A program made the translations under genes and the position numbers. The notes under the pieces are model-generated. The model saw only the letters and a program-made list of their open reading frames with translations, was not told where the DNA came from and did no database searches. 47,760 nucleotides of DNA from Acetobacteraceae bacterium (GTDB lineage: Bacteria > Pseudomonadota > Alphaproteobacteria > Acetobacterales > Acetobacteraceae): assembly GCA_947474705.1 (NCBI GenBank), contig CANJJS010000031.1, positions 1 through 47,760 of the forward strand. The letters are read 5' to 3'. Positions 25,546 to 34,901 of this stretch are shown here, in pieces. The number at the start of each line of letters is the position of its first letter. The first letter of the stretch is position 1.

Positions 25546-27098
25546 GCGACATCCTCGAAACCAGCCACGCCATCGGCGTCGACTCCCCACACGCCATCGG
25601 CGTGGAAGCGATCGATATCGGCAAACGCTTCGGCGCCTTCCACGCCCTGTCCGGCGTCTCCATGAAAGTCCGGCCCGGCACCGTCCACGGCCTGCTCGGC
25701 GAAAATGGCGCCGGAAAGTCGACACTCGTGAAATGCCTTCTCGGCTACTACCGCGCCGACGAGGGGTCGTTCCTGGTCGACAACCACGAAGCCACCATCG
25801 AGCGGCCCGCCGACGCCGACGCCCTCGGACTGGGCATGGTCTACCAGCACTTCACCCTCGTCCCCTCCATGACCGTCGCCGAAAACCTGGTCATGTCCCG
25901 CCGCGACGTCCCCGCCGCCATCGACTGGCGATCGGAACTCAACCACCTCGCCGATTTCATGCGCTCCATGCCGTTCAAGGTGCCGCTGCACGCCGAAGCC
26001 GGGTCTCTCGCCGCCGGGGAGCGTCAGAAAACCGAGATCGTCAAACAGCTTTATTTGAAACGCCGTTTCCTGGTCCTCGACGAGCCCACCTCCGTCCTCA
26101 CCCCCGCCGAGGCCGACGAGATGCTGGGCCTGGTCCAGGAACTCGCCCATTCCGGACAGGTTTCAATCGTCATTATCACCCACAAATTGAAAGAAGTCGC
26201 CAAATTCGTGGACGAGGTCACCGTCCTCCGCCGGGGACGCTTCGCCGGGGCCGGGGCCGTCCGCGATCTGGGCCCCGCCGACCTGACCGCGATGATGATC
26301 GGCGAACCGCACACACCCGCCAAACCCGAACGCGTGGGAAACGCGACCAGCGATATCCGCCTGTCCCTGAACGGCCTCCGCACCGCCGAGGACAATGGCC
26401 GCGCCGGCCTGTCCATCGACACCCTGACCGTGCGCGCACACGAAATCGTCGGCATCGCGGGCGTCTCCGGCAACGGCCAGAAAGACCTGGTGGAAGTCCT
26501 TGGCGGCCAGCGCCCGATCGCCGCTGGCACCATGGAAGTCGACGGCGCCTCCTACGACGCCTCCCGCGCCGCCAGCCAGGCCCATGGCGTTCGTGTCCTG
26601 CCCGAGGAACCGCTGCGCAACGGCTGCGTCCCCACCATGACCGTCGCCGACAACCTGGCGCTGCGGAGCTTCGACCGCGACGGGACCGGAAAACCCATTT
26701 CCTGGCTGGATCGTTCCGGCATGGCGGCGCGCGCGACCCAGATGATCGCGGCGTTCGGGGTGCGGGCGCCCTCGGCACAGGTGCCGATCGGGGTGCTGTC
26801 GGGAGGGAATGTTCAGCGGTGCGTGCTGGCACGCGAACTCGATGGCGACGTGCGGTTACTGATCGTCGCGAACCCGTGTTTCGGGCTGGACGTGAAGGCG
26901 GTGGCGGAGACGCGCGCGCGGATCGTCGCGGCGCGCAACGCGGGGACGGCGGTATTGCTGATTTCCGAAGACCTCGACGAAATCCTGGAACTTTCCGACC
27001 GGATCGTGGTCATGCACGGCGGCCACGTCGCCGCCGAACTGCCGGCGGAGGGCGCCGACCCACAGGAAATCGGCCGCCACATGCTCGGACACGCCTGA
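25542..27098 (+). CDS. ABC importer ATPase with two nucleotide-binding domains (BMP type)
   Basis: 518 residues. Domain 1 has Walker [10 protein letters not shown] (about 53-61), signature [11 protein letters not shown] and Walker [12 protein letters not shown]. Domain 2 has the degenerate [14 protein letters not shown], signature [16 protein letters not shown] and [12 protein letters not shown], the usual degenerate pattern in sugar/nucleoside importers. It starts at ATG 25542, overlapping the hydrolase stop. The N-terminus contains a direct repeat ([15 protein letters not shown]) encoded by a 14-bp DNA repeat (25566-25579 and 25590-25603). It energises the two permeases. Confidence 0.93.
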   Translation: MSDILETSHAIGVDSPHAIGVEAIDIGKRFGAFHALSGVSMKVRPGTVHGLLGENGAGKSTLVKCLLGYYRADEGSFLVDNHEATIERPADADALGLGMVYQHFTLVPSMTVAENLVMSRRDVPAAIDWRSELNHLADFMRSMPFKVPLHAEAGSLAAGERQKTEIVKQLYLKRRFLVLDEPTSVLTPAEADEMLGLVQELAHSGQVSIVIITHKLKEVAKFVDEVTVLRRGRFAGAGAVRDLGPADLTAMMIGEPHTPAKPERVGNATSDIRLSLNGLRTAEDNGRAGLSIDTLTVRAHEIVGIAGVSGNGQKDLVEVLGGQRPIAAGTMEVDGASYDASRAASQAHGVRVLPEEPLRNGCVPTMTVADNLALRSFDRDGTGKPISWLDRSGMAARATQMIAAFGVRAPSAQVPIGVLSGGNVQRCVLARELDGDVRLLIVANPCFGLDVKAVAETRARIVAARNAGTAVLLISEDLDEILELSDRIVVMHGGHVAAELPAEGADPQEIGRHMLGHA

Positions 27099-27099
27099 G

Positions 27100-27115
27100 C
27101 GGTACGCTTCTTGCT
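27100..27115 (+). promoter_or_regulatory. weak sigma-54-like site before the Dpp-type operon
   Basis: CGGTACG (27100-27106), four bases, TTGCT (27111-27115). GG and GC have exact spacing but the -24 box has two mismatches. It lies in the only 47-base gap between the two transport operons. The predicted start near 27126 leaves 20 bases to ATG 27146. Confidence 0.35.
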
Positions 27116-27145
27116 CTGTCCCTCTCAACGAACAACGAGGGTCAC

Positions 27146-28741
27146 ATGAAGCGCCGTACCGTCCTCACCGCCGCACTCGCCGCGCCTTTCGTGCGGAAAG
27201 CCGCCGCGCAAACCAACCCGACCCGCGCGGAAACCCTGATCCTGGTGCAGGAATACGGCCCGAACAGCATGGACATGCAGGGCATCGGCGCCGCCCAACC
27301 GGTCAATGGCGTCTCGCTCAACTGCTACGATACCCTGATCCGCTTCAAGCGAGTCCCCTTCGCCGACGGAATCATGACGCACGACCTCAAGGATTACGAA
27401 CCCGGTCTGGCGAAAACCTGGCAGGTCGCCAGCGACGGCATGAGTTGCACATTTAAACTACGCGACGATGCCCAATTTCACAGCAAACGCCCGGTCACCG
27501 CGAAAGACGTGAAATGGTCGATGGATCGCGCCGTCTCCATCGGCGGCTTCGCCACCACCCAAATGGCCGCGGGCAGCCTGGAAAAACCGGAACAATTCGT
27601 CGCCGTCGACGATAAAACATTCCGCATCGATTTCGTCCGCCGCGATAAACTCACCATGCCGGACATGGGCGTTACCATTCCCTTCGTCTTCGACAGCGAA
27701 ACCGCCATCGCCAATTCCGGCGGCGACCCATGGGCGAAAGACTACCTGAAAAATAACGTCGCGGGCAGCGGCGCCTTCAAGGTCGAAAGCTGGAAGCCCG
27801 GCACCGAAACAATCTACACACGCAACGACGACTGGAAATGCGGCCCGCTGCCGAAATTGCGCCGCGTCATCGCGCGCGACATCCCCTCGCCGTCCACCCG
27901 CCGCGCGCTGATCGAACGCGGCGACGCCGACATGTCCTACGGCCTGCCGCCAAAAGATTTCAAAGATCTCGCGGACGGCGGGAAAATCCGTGTCGCCGCC
28001 GTGCCCGTTCCGAACGCGATCTGGTACGTCGCGCTGAATTCCGCCAATCCCCCCTTCAACGACGTCCGTCTCCGTCAGGCCGTCGCCTGGGCCATCCCCT
28101 ACGAAAAAATCATGTCCGCCGCCTTGTTCGGCCGCGGAGTCCCCATGTACGGCGGCCCCGAAACCAACACCGGCACCGCCTGGCCTTTCCCGTTCCGTTA
28201 CAATTACAACATCGAAAAAGCCAAGGCCCTCGTCGCCGCCGCCACCGGCGGCGCGGGGATCTCCACGACCCTGGTCTTCGACGCCGGCTCCGCCACGATC
28301 GCCGAGCCCATGGGCGTCCTGGTCCAGGAAAGCCTGGCCCAGATCGGCATCAAGGTCGAACTGAACAAAATCCCCGGCGCCAATTTTCGCGGCGAACTGA
28401 ACAAGAAAACGGCGCCGATGGTGATCAACCGCTTCGGTGGCTGGCTCGACTGGCCGGATTATTTCTTCTTCTGGAACTATCACGGGAAAAATTCGATCTT
28501 CAACGTCGCGTCCTATCAAAACAAGGACATGGACAAGCTGATCGACGGCGCCCGCTTCGCGCCGGACACCGCGACGTACGACGCGCAGGTCAAAGCCTTC
28601 CTGCAAATGGGAATGGACGAAGTGCCGATGATCCCGATCTGCCAGCCCTTCCACGACGTCGCGATGCAGAAATACATGAGCGGCTATACCTACTGGCCCT
28701 GCCGGGAACCGGATTTCCGTTTCCTCGTCAAGAACGCCTGA
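27146..28741 (+). CDS. Dpp-type ABC importer, periplasmic binding protein (SBP_bac_5)
   Basis: 531 residues from ATG 27146 with GAGGG upstream. The signal peptide MKRRTVLTAALAAPFVRKAAAQ resembles a Tat leader. The mature protein has YEPGLAKTWQVASDGMSCTFKLRDDAQFHSKRPVTAKDVKWSMDRA, the standard family-5 signature for di/oligopeptide, nickel and related receptors, and PFNDVRLRQAVAWAIPYEKI. The ligand cannot be deduced. The gene heads a complete five-gene importer operon placed directly after the ureide-type operon. Confidence 0.92.
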   Translation: MKRRTVLTAALAAPFVRKAAAQTNPTRAETLILVQEYGPNSMDMQGIGAAQPVNGVSLNCYDTLIRFKRVPFADGIMTHDLKDYEPGLAKTWQVASDGMSCTFKLRDDAQFHSKRPVTAKDVKWSMDRAVSIGGFATTQMAAGSLEKPEQFVAVDDKTFRIDFVRRDKLTMPDMGVTIPFVFDSETAIANSGGDPWAKDYLKNNVAGSGAFKVESWKPGTETIYTRNDDWKCGPLPKLRRVIARDIPSPSTRRALIERGDADMSYGLPPKDFKDLADGGKIRVAAVPVPNAIWYVALNSANPPFNDVRLRQAVAWAIPYEKIMSAALFGRGVPMYGGPETNTGTAWPFPFRYNYNIEKAKALVAAATGGAGISTTLVFDAGSATIAEPMGVLVQESLAQIGIKVELNKIPGANFRGELNKKTAPMVINRFGGWLDWPDYFFFWNYHGKNSIFNVASYQNKDMDKLIDGARFAPDTATYDAQVKAFLQMGMDEVPMIPICQPFHDVAMQKYMSGYTYWPCREPDFRFLVKNA

Positions 28742-28748
28742 GACGGCG

Positions 28749-29759
28749 ATGCGCGCCGTCCTGTTCCGCCTGGCCGGCGCCATCCCCACGCTGTGCGGCG
28801 TGGTTCTGGTCACCTTCCTGCTGACCCGCGTGCTGCCCGGCGACACCGCCACCTATTTCGCCGGGCCCACCGCCTCCGCCGAGTCAATCGCGCAAATCAA
28901 GGCCAGTCTGGGTCTCGATTTGCCGCTGCCCGTGCAATTCTGGCGCTATATCGTCGCGCTCGGACACGGCGATCTCGGCATGTCGCTGACAACAGGCCAA
29001 CCCGTCCGGACCGAGATCGTCAACCGGCTGCCCGCTTCCGCCGAACTGACATTATGCGCCCTGATCCTCGCCATCGGGATCGCCGTTCCCCTGGGTGTGC
29101 TGGCCGCCGTCCGCCAAGGCTCGATCGTCGATCATATCTGCCGGGTCGTCGCGACGGCGGGCGTGTCGCTGCCCGTGTTCTTCACCGGCCTGCTTCTGGT
29201 CTACGTGTTTTACTTCCTGCTGGGGTGGATGCCCGCGCCGCTCGGCCGCCTCGACGCCTTCGCCACACCGCCGCCAGGAAAAACCGGCTTCTTCCTCATC
29301 GACACCCTGCTGGCCGGAGACACCGAAACCTTCCGCGCCGCCCTGTCTCAGATCGTGCTGCCCGCCTGCACCCTGGCGCTGTTCGCCCTGGCGCCGATCG
29401 CGCGCATCACCCGCGCCTCCATGCTCGCGGTCCTTGGCTCCGAGTTCGTCCGCACCGCCCGCGCTTCCGGCCTGTCCGGCCCAACCGTCGTCCTCACCTA
29501 CGCCCTCCGCAACGCCCTCCTGCCCGTCGTCACCGTCCTTGGCATGGTGTTCTCCTTCCTGCTCGGCGCCAACGTTCTGGTCGAGAAAGTCTTCGCCTGG
29601 CCCGGCATCGGCAGCTACGCCGTCGAGGCCCTGATCGCCTCCGATTACGCCCCCGTTCAGGGTTTCGTGCTGACGATGGCCATTCTCTACGTCCTGCTCA
29701 ATCTCGGGATCGACCTCCTCAATCGTGCCATCGACCCGCGCGCGCGGAGGAGCGCATGA
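28749..29759 (+). CDS. dppB: Dpp-type permease (DppB-like)
   Basis: 336 residues, six membrane segments. The N-terminus MRAVLFRLAGAIPTLCGVVLVTFLLTRVLPGDTA is the DppB/OppB pattern, and the EAA-type loop is RTARASGLSGPTVVLTYALRNALLP. It starts 7 bases after the binding-protein stop and overlaps the next gene by ATGA. It pairs with the DppC-like permease. Confidence 0.92.
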   Translation: MRAVLFRLAGAIPTLCGVVLVTFLLTRVLPGDTATYFAGPTASAESIAQIKASLGLDLPLPVQFWRYIVALGHGDLGMSLTTGQPVRTEIVNRLPASAELTLCALILAIGIAVPLGVLAAVRQGSIVDHICRVVATAGVSLPVFFTGLLLVYVFYFLLGWMPAPLGRLDAFATPPPGKTGFFLIDTLLAGDTETFRAALSQIVLPACTLALFALAPIARITRASMLAVLGSEFVRTARASGLSGPTVVLTYALRNALLPVVTVLGMVFSFLLGANVLVEKVFAWPGIGSYAVEALIASDYAPVQGFVLTMAILYVLLNLGIDLLNRAIDPRARRSA

Positions 29760-30730
29760 GCACCGCGGCCGCCCCCATCGGCACGCCCAAAACCGGCACC
29801 AACCCCATCAGCCCGCGTCTCGCCGGCGCAAACCCCGGCGACACCGGTCCCGCCGGGACACCCCGCGCCACCCCAACCCCCAAAACCTCGACCGCCTGGG
29901 CCCATGCCCGCTACGTCCTTGGCGAGAACCCGGTCACCCTGATCGCCGCTCTCCTCTTCGCCGCCTATGCCGCGATGGCGCTCCTGGGGTCCGCCATCGC
30001 CCCTTTCGACCCCCTCGCCAGCGACACCGCCCGCGCCCTTCAGGCCCCCACCTGGCGCCATCTGTTCGGCACCGACCAACTGGGACGAGACATCCTCAGC
30101 CGCGTCATCGTCGCGGCGCGCGTGGACATCGGTATCGCGCTCGCCTCGGTCGCGCTGGTCTTCGCGGCCGGCGGACTGGCCGGACTCGCCGCGGGCTTTT
30201 TCGGCGGCTGGGTCGACGCGGTGGTGGGACGGATCGCCGACACGATCATGGCCTTCCCGCTGTTCATCCTCGCCATGGGCATCGTCGCCGCCCTGGGCAA
30301 CACCATCCCCAACATCGTCCTGGCCACCGCGATCGTGAATTTTCCCCTCTACGCCCGCGTCGCCCGCGCCGAGACCCTGACCCGCCGCGACGCCGGCTTC
30401 GTCGACGCCGCCCGCCTGTCCGGCCATCGCGACGGCGCGCTGCTCCTGACCCAGGTGCTGCCCAACATCATGCCCATCATGGTCGTGCAGATGTCGCTGA
30501 CCATGGGATACGCCATCCTCAACGCCGCCGGTCTCTCCTTCATCGGCCTCGGAGTCCGCCCACCCACCGCCGAATGGGGCATCATGGTCGCCGAAGGCGC
30601 CAGCTTCATCGTCTCCGGCGAGTGGTGGATCGCCCTCTTCCCCGGCGCGACCCTGATGCTGGCCGTCTTCTGCTTCAACCTGCTCGGCGACGGTCTTCGA
30701 GATATCGTCGACCCAAGGCGCCGAACATGA
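29756..30730 (+). CDS. dppC: Dpp-type permease (DppC-like)
   Basis: 324 residues. A hydrophilic Thr/Pro/Gly-rich N-terminal extension of about 50 residues precedes the first membrane segment (PVTLIAALLFAAYAAMALLG), longer than usual. PFDPLASDTARALQAPTWRHLFGTDQLGRDILSRVI is the classical DppC motif, followed by the inner-membrane transport domain with DAARLSGHRDGALLLTQVLPNIMP. It overlaps the start of the ATPase gene. Confidence 0.92.
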   Translation: MSTAAAPIGTPKTGTNPISPRLAGANPGDTGPAGTPRATPTPKTSTAWAHARYVLGENPVTLIAALLFAAYAAMALLGSAIAPFDPLASDTARALQAPTWRHLFGTDQLGRDILSRVIVAARVDIGIALASVALVFAAGGLAGLAAGFFGGWVDAVVGRIADTIMAFPLFILAMGIVAALGNTIPNIVLATAIVNFPLYARVARAETLTRRDAGFVDAARLSGHRDGALLLTQVLPNIMPIMVVQMSLTMGYAILNAAGLSFIGLGVRPPTAEWGIMVAEGASFIVSGEWWIALFPGATLMLAVFCFNLLGDGLRDIVDPRRRT

Positions 30731-31761
30731 TGCTTGCCAGTCACGCGGTGCCCGCCGCCACGCCAGCCCCCGTCCTCCGCGTCGAAAACCTCTCCGTCGC
30801 CTTCCACACCAGAGGCGGACTCGTCCGCGCCCTCGACCGCGTCGGTTTCTCCGTCGGCGCCGGCCAAACGATGGCGCTCGTCGGGGAATCCGGGTCCGGC
30901 AAATCCGTCACCGCCTATGCCATCATGGGCCTGCTGGAAGCCGCTGGCCGGATCACCGGCGGCAGAGCGCTTCTGGGCGACACGGACCTTGTCGCCACCC
31001 CGCCGAAAGAACTGGCGCGCATCCGCGGCCGCCGCGTTGCCATGATCTTCCAGAACCCGCGCGCCGCCCTCAACCCCATCCGCACCGTCGGCAAACAGAT
31101 CGCCGATGTGCTCCTCCGCCACGGCGGCGCCACCCGCGCCAACGCCTGGGATCGCGCCATCGAGGCCCTGAGAAACGTCGGCATCCCCGACCCCGCCCGC
31201 CGCGCCAAAGCCTACCCCTTCGAACTCTCCGGCGGCATGTGCCAGCGCGTCATGATCGCCATCGCCGTCGCCGCCCGCCCGGAACTGCTGATCGCCGACG
31301 AGCCGACGACCGGCCTCGACGTCACGACACAGGCCGTCGTCATGGACCTGATCCAGCAAATGGCGGCCGAGACCGGAATGGCCACCATCCTCATCACCCA
31401 CGACCTCGCGCTGGCCGCCGAGCGCGCGGGCCGCATCGCCGTGATGCACGCGGGACACATGGTCGAGGACGCCGACACCGCCAGCCTCCTGTCGCGCCCC
31501 TCCCATCCCTATACCGCCCGCCTGATCGCCGCGACGCCGACCGCCGCGGGCAGCCTGGACTCGCTGTCCTCCGTTCCCGGCGGCCTGCCCGACCTGCGCC
31601 GCGCGGATATTCCGCATTGCCGCTACGCCGCCCGCTGCGAGCGCCGGACGGACGCCTGCGACCAAATCGTGGAAATGCGCGCGCATACCCCCGGCCATGG
31701 CGTCGCCTGCTGGAACCCGCTGACACCGATGGGCCAACCGGCCGAAGGAGCCCCCGCGTGA
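30727..31761 (+). CDS. dppD: Dpp-type ATPase (DppD-like)
   Basis: 344 residues. Walker A GESGSGKSV, signature LSGGMCQRVMIAIAVA, Walker B LLIADEPTTGLDVT, and H-loop ITHDLAL. The C-terminal oligopeptide-transporter domain has the cysteine-rich PHCRYAARCERRTDACDQ, which in relatives holds an iron-sulfur cluster. Start ATG 30727 overlaps the DppC stop. Confidence 0.93.
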   Translation: MMLASHAVPAATPAPVLRVENLSVAFHTRGGLVRALDRVGFSVGAGQTMALVGESGSGKSVTAYAIMGLLEAAGRITGGRALLGDTDLVATPPKELARIRGRRVAMIFQNPRAALNPIRTVGKQIADVLLRHGGATRANAWDRAIEALRNVGIPDPARRAKAYPFELSGGMCQRVMIAIAVAARPELLIADEPTTGLDVTTQAVVMDLIQQMAAETGMATILITHDLALAAERAGRIAVMHAGHMVEDADTASLLSRPSHPYTARLIAATPTAAGSLDSLSSVPGGLPDLRRADIPHCRYAARCERRTDACDQIVEMRAHTPGHGVACWNPLTPMGQPAEGAPA

Positions 31762-32771
31762 CCGCCCTGCTGGAACTGGAAAATGTCGGCAAACGCTTCC
31801 CGGTGGGGCGGCGCCGGTTCTTCGGCGGTACACCGCAGCCCCATGTCCACGCGGTCGACGATGTCAGCCTGACCGTAGACCGCGGCGAAACCGTCGGACT
31901 GGTCGGAGAGTCCGGCTGCGGCAAATCCACCCTCGTCCGCCTGATCACCCGCCTGCTGGACGTGACAACCGGAAAAATCTGGTTCGACCGCCGCGAACTC
32001 GCCGAGGTCCCCGCCCGCGTCTTCGCCCGCGACGACGACCGCGCCCATATCCAAATGGTCTTCCAGGACGCGGGCGAGAGCATCAACCCCCGCTTCACCG
32101 CCGCCAACGCCATCGCCGATCCGCTGCGCCGCCTCCTGGGCTTGCGCGGCGAGGCACTGACCGCGCGGGTCGAAGAAGCCGCGCTCCAATGCGGTCTGCC
32201 ATCCGAACTTCTGGGCCGCTTCCCACACCAACTGTCCGGCGGCCAGCGCGCCCGGGTCGGGATCGCCCGCGCGATCGGCACCCGGCCCCGGTTGCTGGTG
32301 CTGGACGAGCCAACCGCGGCGCTGGACGTGTCGGTCCAGGTGACGGTGCTGAAACTGCTCCAGCGACTCAAAGCCGATCTTGGCCTGAGCTATATCTTCG
32401 TCTCTCACGATCTGAATGTCGTACGGCTGTTATGCGACCGCGTGGTGGTGATGTATCTGGGCCGCATCGTGGAGTCAGGCCCGGCGGCCGAGGTGTTCGC
32501 GGCGCCGCTGCATCCCTACACGCGCAGCCTGGTGGCGGCGGTGCCCAGACTGGATGGAGAGAGAGTGGAGGCGGCGCGGCTGACGGGGGAGCCACGGAGT
32601 CCGATCGATCCGGATCCGAACGCGTGCCGGTTTCACGGGCGGTGCCCCGTGGGGGTAGCGCGATGTGGGACGGAGATGCCGCCGTTGCGAGATTTTGGTG
32701 GCGGGCGTTTCGCGGCGTGTCATTTCGCCGGTCAGGCTGGGGACCGTTGGGATAAAGTTACGTCCACTTAA
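31758..32771 (+). CDS. dppF: Dpp-type ATPase (DppF-like)
   Basis: 337 residues from GTG 31758, overlapping the DppD stop as GTGA. Walker A GESGCGKSTL, signature LSGGQRARVGIARAI, Walker B LLVLDEPTAALDVS and H-loop VSHDLNVV. The C-terminal cysteines are in CRFHGRCPVGVARC. Last gene of the operon; a hairpin about 110 bases downstream could end the transcript. Confidence 0.93.
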   Translation: MTALLELENVGKRFPVGRRRFFGGTPQPHVHAVDDVSLTVDRGETVGLVGESGCGKSTLVRLITRLLDVTTGKIWFDRRELAEVPARVFARDDDRAHIQMVFQDAGESINPRFTAANAIADPLRRLLGLRGEALTARVEEAALQCGLPSELLGRFPHQLSGGQRARVGIARAIGTRPRLLVLDEPTAALDVSVQVTVLKLLQRLKADLGLSYIFVSHDLNVVRLLCDRVVVMYLGRIVESGPAAEVFAAPLHPYTRSLVAAVPRLDGERVEAARLTGEPRSPIDPDPNACRFHGRCPVGVARCGTEMPPLRDFGGGRFAACHFAGQAGDRWDKVTST

Positions 32772-32880
32772 TTCGCGCCGGTACGAGGCTTCGCCATCCA
32801 TGAGCAGGCTCGCCACGAGACCCCGCCGAAACCGGTTCGTCTCCTACAGCCTCCCAGTTCCCCTTCCGTTACTCTTAACC

Positions 32881-32899
32881 CCGCGTCGCGGCGACGCGG
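32881..32899. terminator. hairpin between convergent dpp and ldh-type operons
   Basis: CCGCGTCG and CGACGCGG form a perfect 8-bp stem with loop CGG. No T tract follows on the plus strand, so it may simply stall or protect both convergent messages. Confidence 0.4.
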
Positions 32900-33015
32900 C
32901 GACCTTCCATGTCTGAGCTAAGGCCAACTCAGGCACGGACCCACGCCTCGCGGACGCACGCGTGTCACACGCCCGCTGGCCCGGTCGGAAAAGGCCCAGG
33001 GAATTTACGGCCGGG

Positions 33016-34026
33016 TTATAAGGCCTCCAGCATGTCGACGATTTTCTTCTCAACGACAATGCCTTCTTCCCGCCGCCGCTGACGCTCCTTGAACGCGCGT
33101 TCCGAGGGGATCCGGATTTCCTCCACGCCGTCCTGTTTCGGCAACGCCTTGATCGTTTCCACCAGTTCAGACATCTGCCGCTGAAACGCATTGTCCGGCT
33201 GCGTTAAACCGGGATCTATGGCGATAAACAGAAACCCGTAATCGTTCACGACACCGCGGCCCAGGGCCGCCCCCGCGATTAACCCTAGCGCCTGGATACA
33301 GAACGATAAGCCGTAGCCCTTGTGCCCGCCCCACGGCGCGACCCCGCCTTTAAGAACCTCTTTCGCGTCGCGCGAGGGATCGCCGTTCTGGTCGAAACCC
33401 GTCCCTTCCGGCAACTCGTGCCCCAGCCGCGCCATCAACTGTACATCGCCCCACATCACCGAGGCCGTGCCGATATCCCACACCACGGGACCATTGGTGG
33501 AGGGAAACCCGATCGACATCGGATTCGTCCCCAGCAACGGCGCCCGCGCCCCTGGCGGCAAAACATGCGGGCTGGCGCTACAGGTGTGGATCGCCACCAG
33601 ATCGTGCTTCACGATATTCTCGACATACCAGGCGTTACGGCCGCTGTAAAAGCTGTTGTAAACGCCGACGATGCTAAGTCCGGTTTCCTTCGCCTTGCGC
33701 GCCGCGATCTCCGCACCCCGGAACGCCGCGATATATCCGATCGTGTTTCCGCCATCGACCAATGCCGAGGAGGGGGTTTCGCGGACGATCCGAGGCTCGG
33801 TCCGCGCCTGGCGGTTCCGCGACTCCTCCGCGATGGTCAGAATGCGCGCCAAACTGGCGAAGGGGTAACCGCACAGCGCGTTATCGACCAATTGATCCGT
33901 TATGATCGTCGCGCCGGCCTCGTCGTAGCCGCATTTCGCCAACGCCTTCAGCGCTACCGCCCGCGCCTGTTGTTCCGAGAGCCGAACCGTATCGGGACGA
34001 TCCTCGTCGAGCAAAAGATTCCGCAT
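33016..34026 (-). CDS. Ldh-family (malate/lactate/ureidoglycolate dehydrogenase-like) oxidoreductase
   Basis: 336 residues of the Ldh_2 (YlbC/AllD) type: LLGTNPMSIGFPSTNGPVVWDIGTASVMWGDVQL and GGVAPWGGHKGYGLSFCIQALGLIAGA are the substrate and NAD-binding signatures. The active-site region that usually reads NSNHFGxxGYY is NSFYSGRNAWY here, so the catalytic His appears replaced by Tyr. It may be a variant subfamily or work differently. It follows an enoyl-CoA hydratase gene by 3 bases, with TGAGGA as ribosome binding site, so both form one operon. Confidence 0.88.
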   Translation of the reverse strand: MRNLLLDEDRPDTVRLSEQQARAVALKALAKCGYDEAGATIITDQLVDNALCGYPFASLARILTIAEESRNRQARTEPRIVRETPSSALVDGGNTIGYIAAFRGAEIAARKAKETGLSIVGVYNSFYSGRNAWYVENIVKHDLVAIHTCSASPHVLPPGARAPLLGTNPMSIGFPSTNGPVVWDIGTASVMWGDVQLMARLGHELPEGTGFDQNGDPSRDAKEVLKGGVAPWGGHKGYGLSFCIQALGLIAGAALGRGVVNDYGFLFIAIDPGLTQPDNAFQRQMSELVETIKALPKQDGVEEIRIPSERAFKERQRRREEGIVVEKKIVDMLEAL

Positions 34027-34029
34027 TCC

Positions 34030-34827
34030 TCAACGCCCCTTGAACGGACCGGCGGGCCGCTTTTCGACAAACGCCCGCGCCGATTCACGAAAATCTTCCG
34101 TCAAATTCAACTTCGCGGCCCGCACCATCCGCACCGCGTCCTGCTGCACCCGGCGCAATTCCCAGCGCCGCAGTTGCACCGTATGCCTCACCCCCAATGG
34201 CGGGTTTTTCGCAATGCCCCTCGCGATCTCCTGGGCTTTTCCGATGTGTGTGCCCTTTGGCGCGACCTCGTCGATAATATTGACTTTCAACGCTTCCTCG
34301 GCGGTGAAAAACTGGCCTGTCAGGCTGGTCCGCACGGCGAACGACCCGCCTCCCCGAAAATTAAGCAGCGCCCAGTACTTCGCACCGGATAGGCCGCGCG
34401 GCGCCTCGGTCACCTGAAACTTCGTGCCTTCCTCGGCGACGATCAGATCGCATTCCAACGCGACTCCCAACGCCAGCCCCAGCACATACCCATGCGGGGC
34501 GCAAATCACCGGCTTCCAGTTCACGCAATCGAACAGAAAATCCTCGGAGTTCGCATCCCGCGCCTGCGGACCGCCGTGCTTCTCCATCTCCTCCTTCGGC
34601 CGCAACTGCCGCTGTTGCACATCCGCGCCCGAGGAAAACGCCCGCCCCGCCCCCGTGAGCACCGCGACATCCGCCTCCGGATCGAGGTCGAAACGGCGCA
34701 TCGCCGCCAAGGTGGCGCGGCCCAGATCGTCGTTAAACGCGTTCAGGCGCGAGGGCCGGTTGAGCGTGATCGTCGCCACGCGATCGCTGACCTCGTACAA
34801 AACCAGCGCGTCTGCTTCGTCGGACAT
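34030..34827 (-). CDS. enoyl-CoA hydratase/isomerase family protein
   Basis: 265 residues. Crotonase marks are ATITLNRPSRLNAFND, DVAVLTGAGRAFSSGADVQQ (oxyanion hole) and APHGYVLGLALGVALECDLIVAEEGTKFQVTEAPRGL. It adds water to, or isomerises, an acyl-CoA; the substrate is unknown. The start ATG 34827 has AAGGAGA upstream. It heads a two-gene operon with the Ldh-type gene, which points to degradation of a carboxylic acid. Confidence 0.88.
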   Translation of the reverse strand: MSDEADALVLYEVSDRVATITLNRPSRLNAFNDDLGRATLAAMRRFDLDPEADVAVLTGAGRAFSSGADVQQRQLRPKEEMEKHGGPQARDANSEDFLFDCVNWKPVICAPHGYVLGLALGVALECDLIVAEEGTKFQVTEAPRGLSGAKYWALLNFRGGGSFAVRTSLTGQFFTAEEALKVNIIDEVAPKGTHIGKAQEIARGIAKNPPLGVRHTVQLRRWELRRVQQDAVRMVRAAKLNLTEDFRESARAFVEKRPAGPFKGR

Positions 34828-34901
34828 AGAGCGTCTCCTTCATTCGGGCGCCGCGTCAGGCCGCGATCCCGGCAGCCTGAACAAATTTCGAAAACCCGGC
34901 C

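Noticed and set aside
25733-28741. 1002-codon open frame across the ATPase and the binding protein
   Set aside because: Only its 3' part, from ATG 27146, is a real gene; the first 470 codons are an Arg/Pro-rich shadow of the ATPase.
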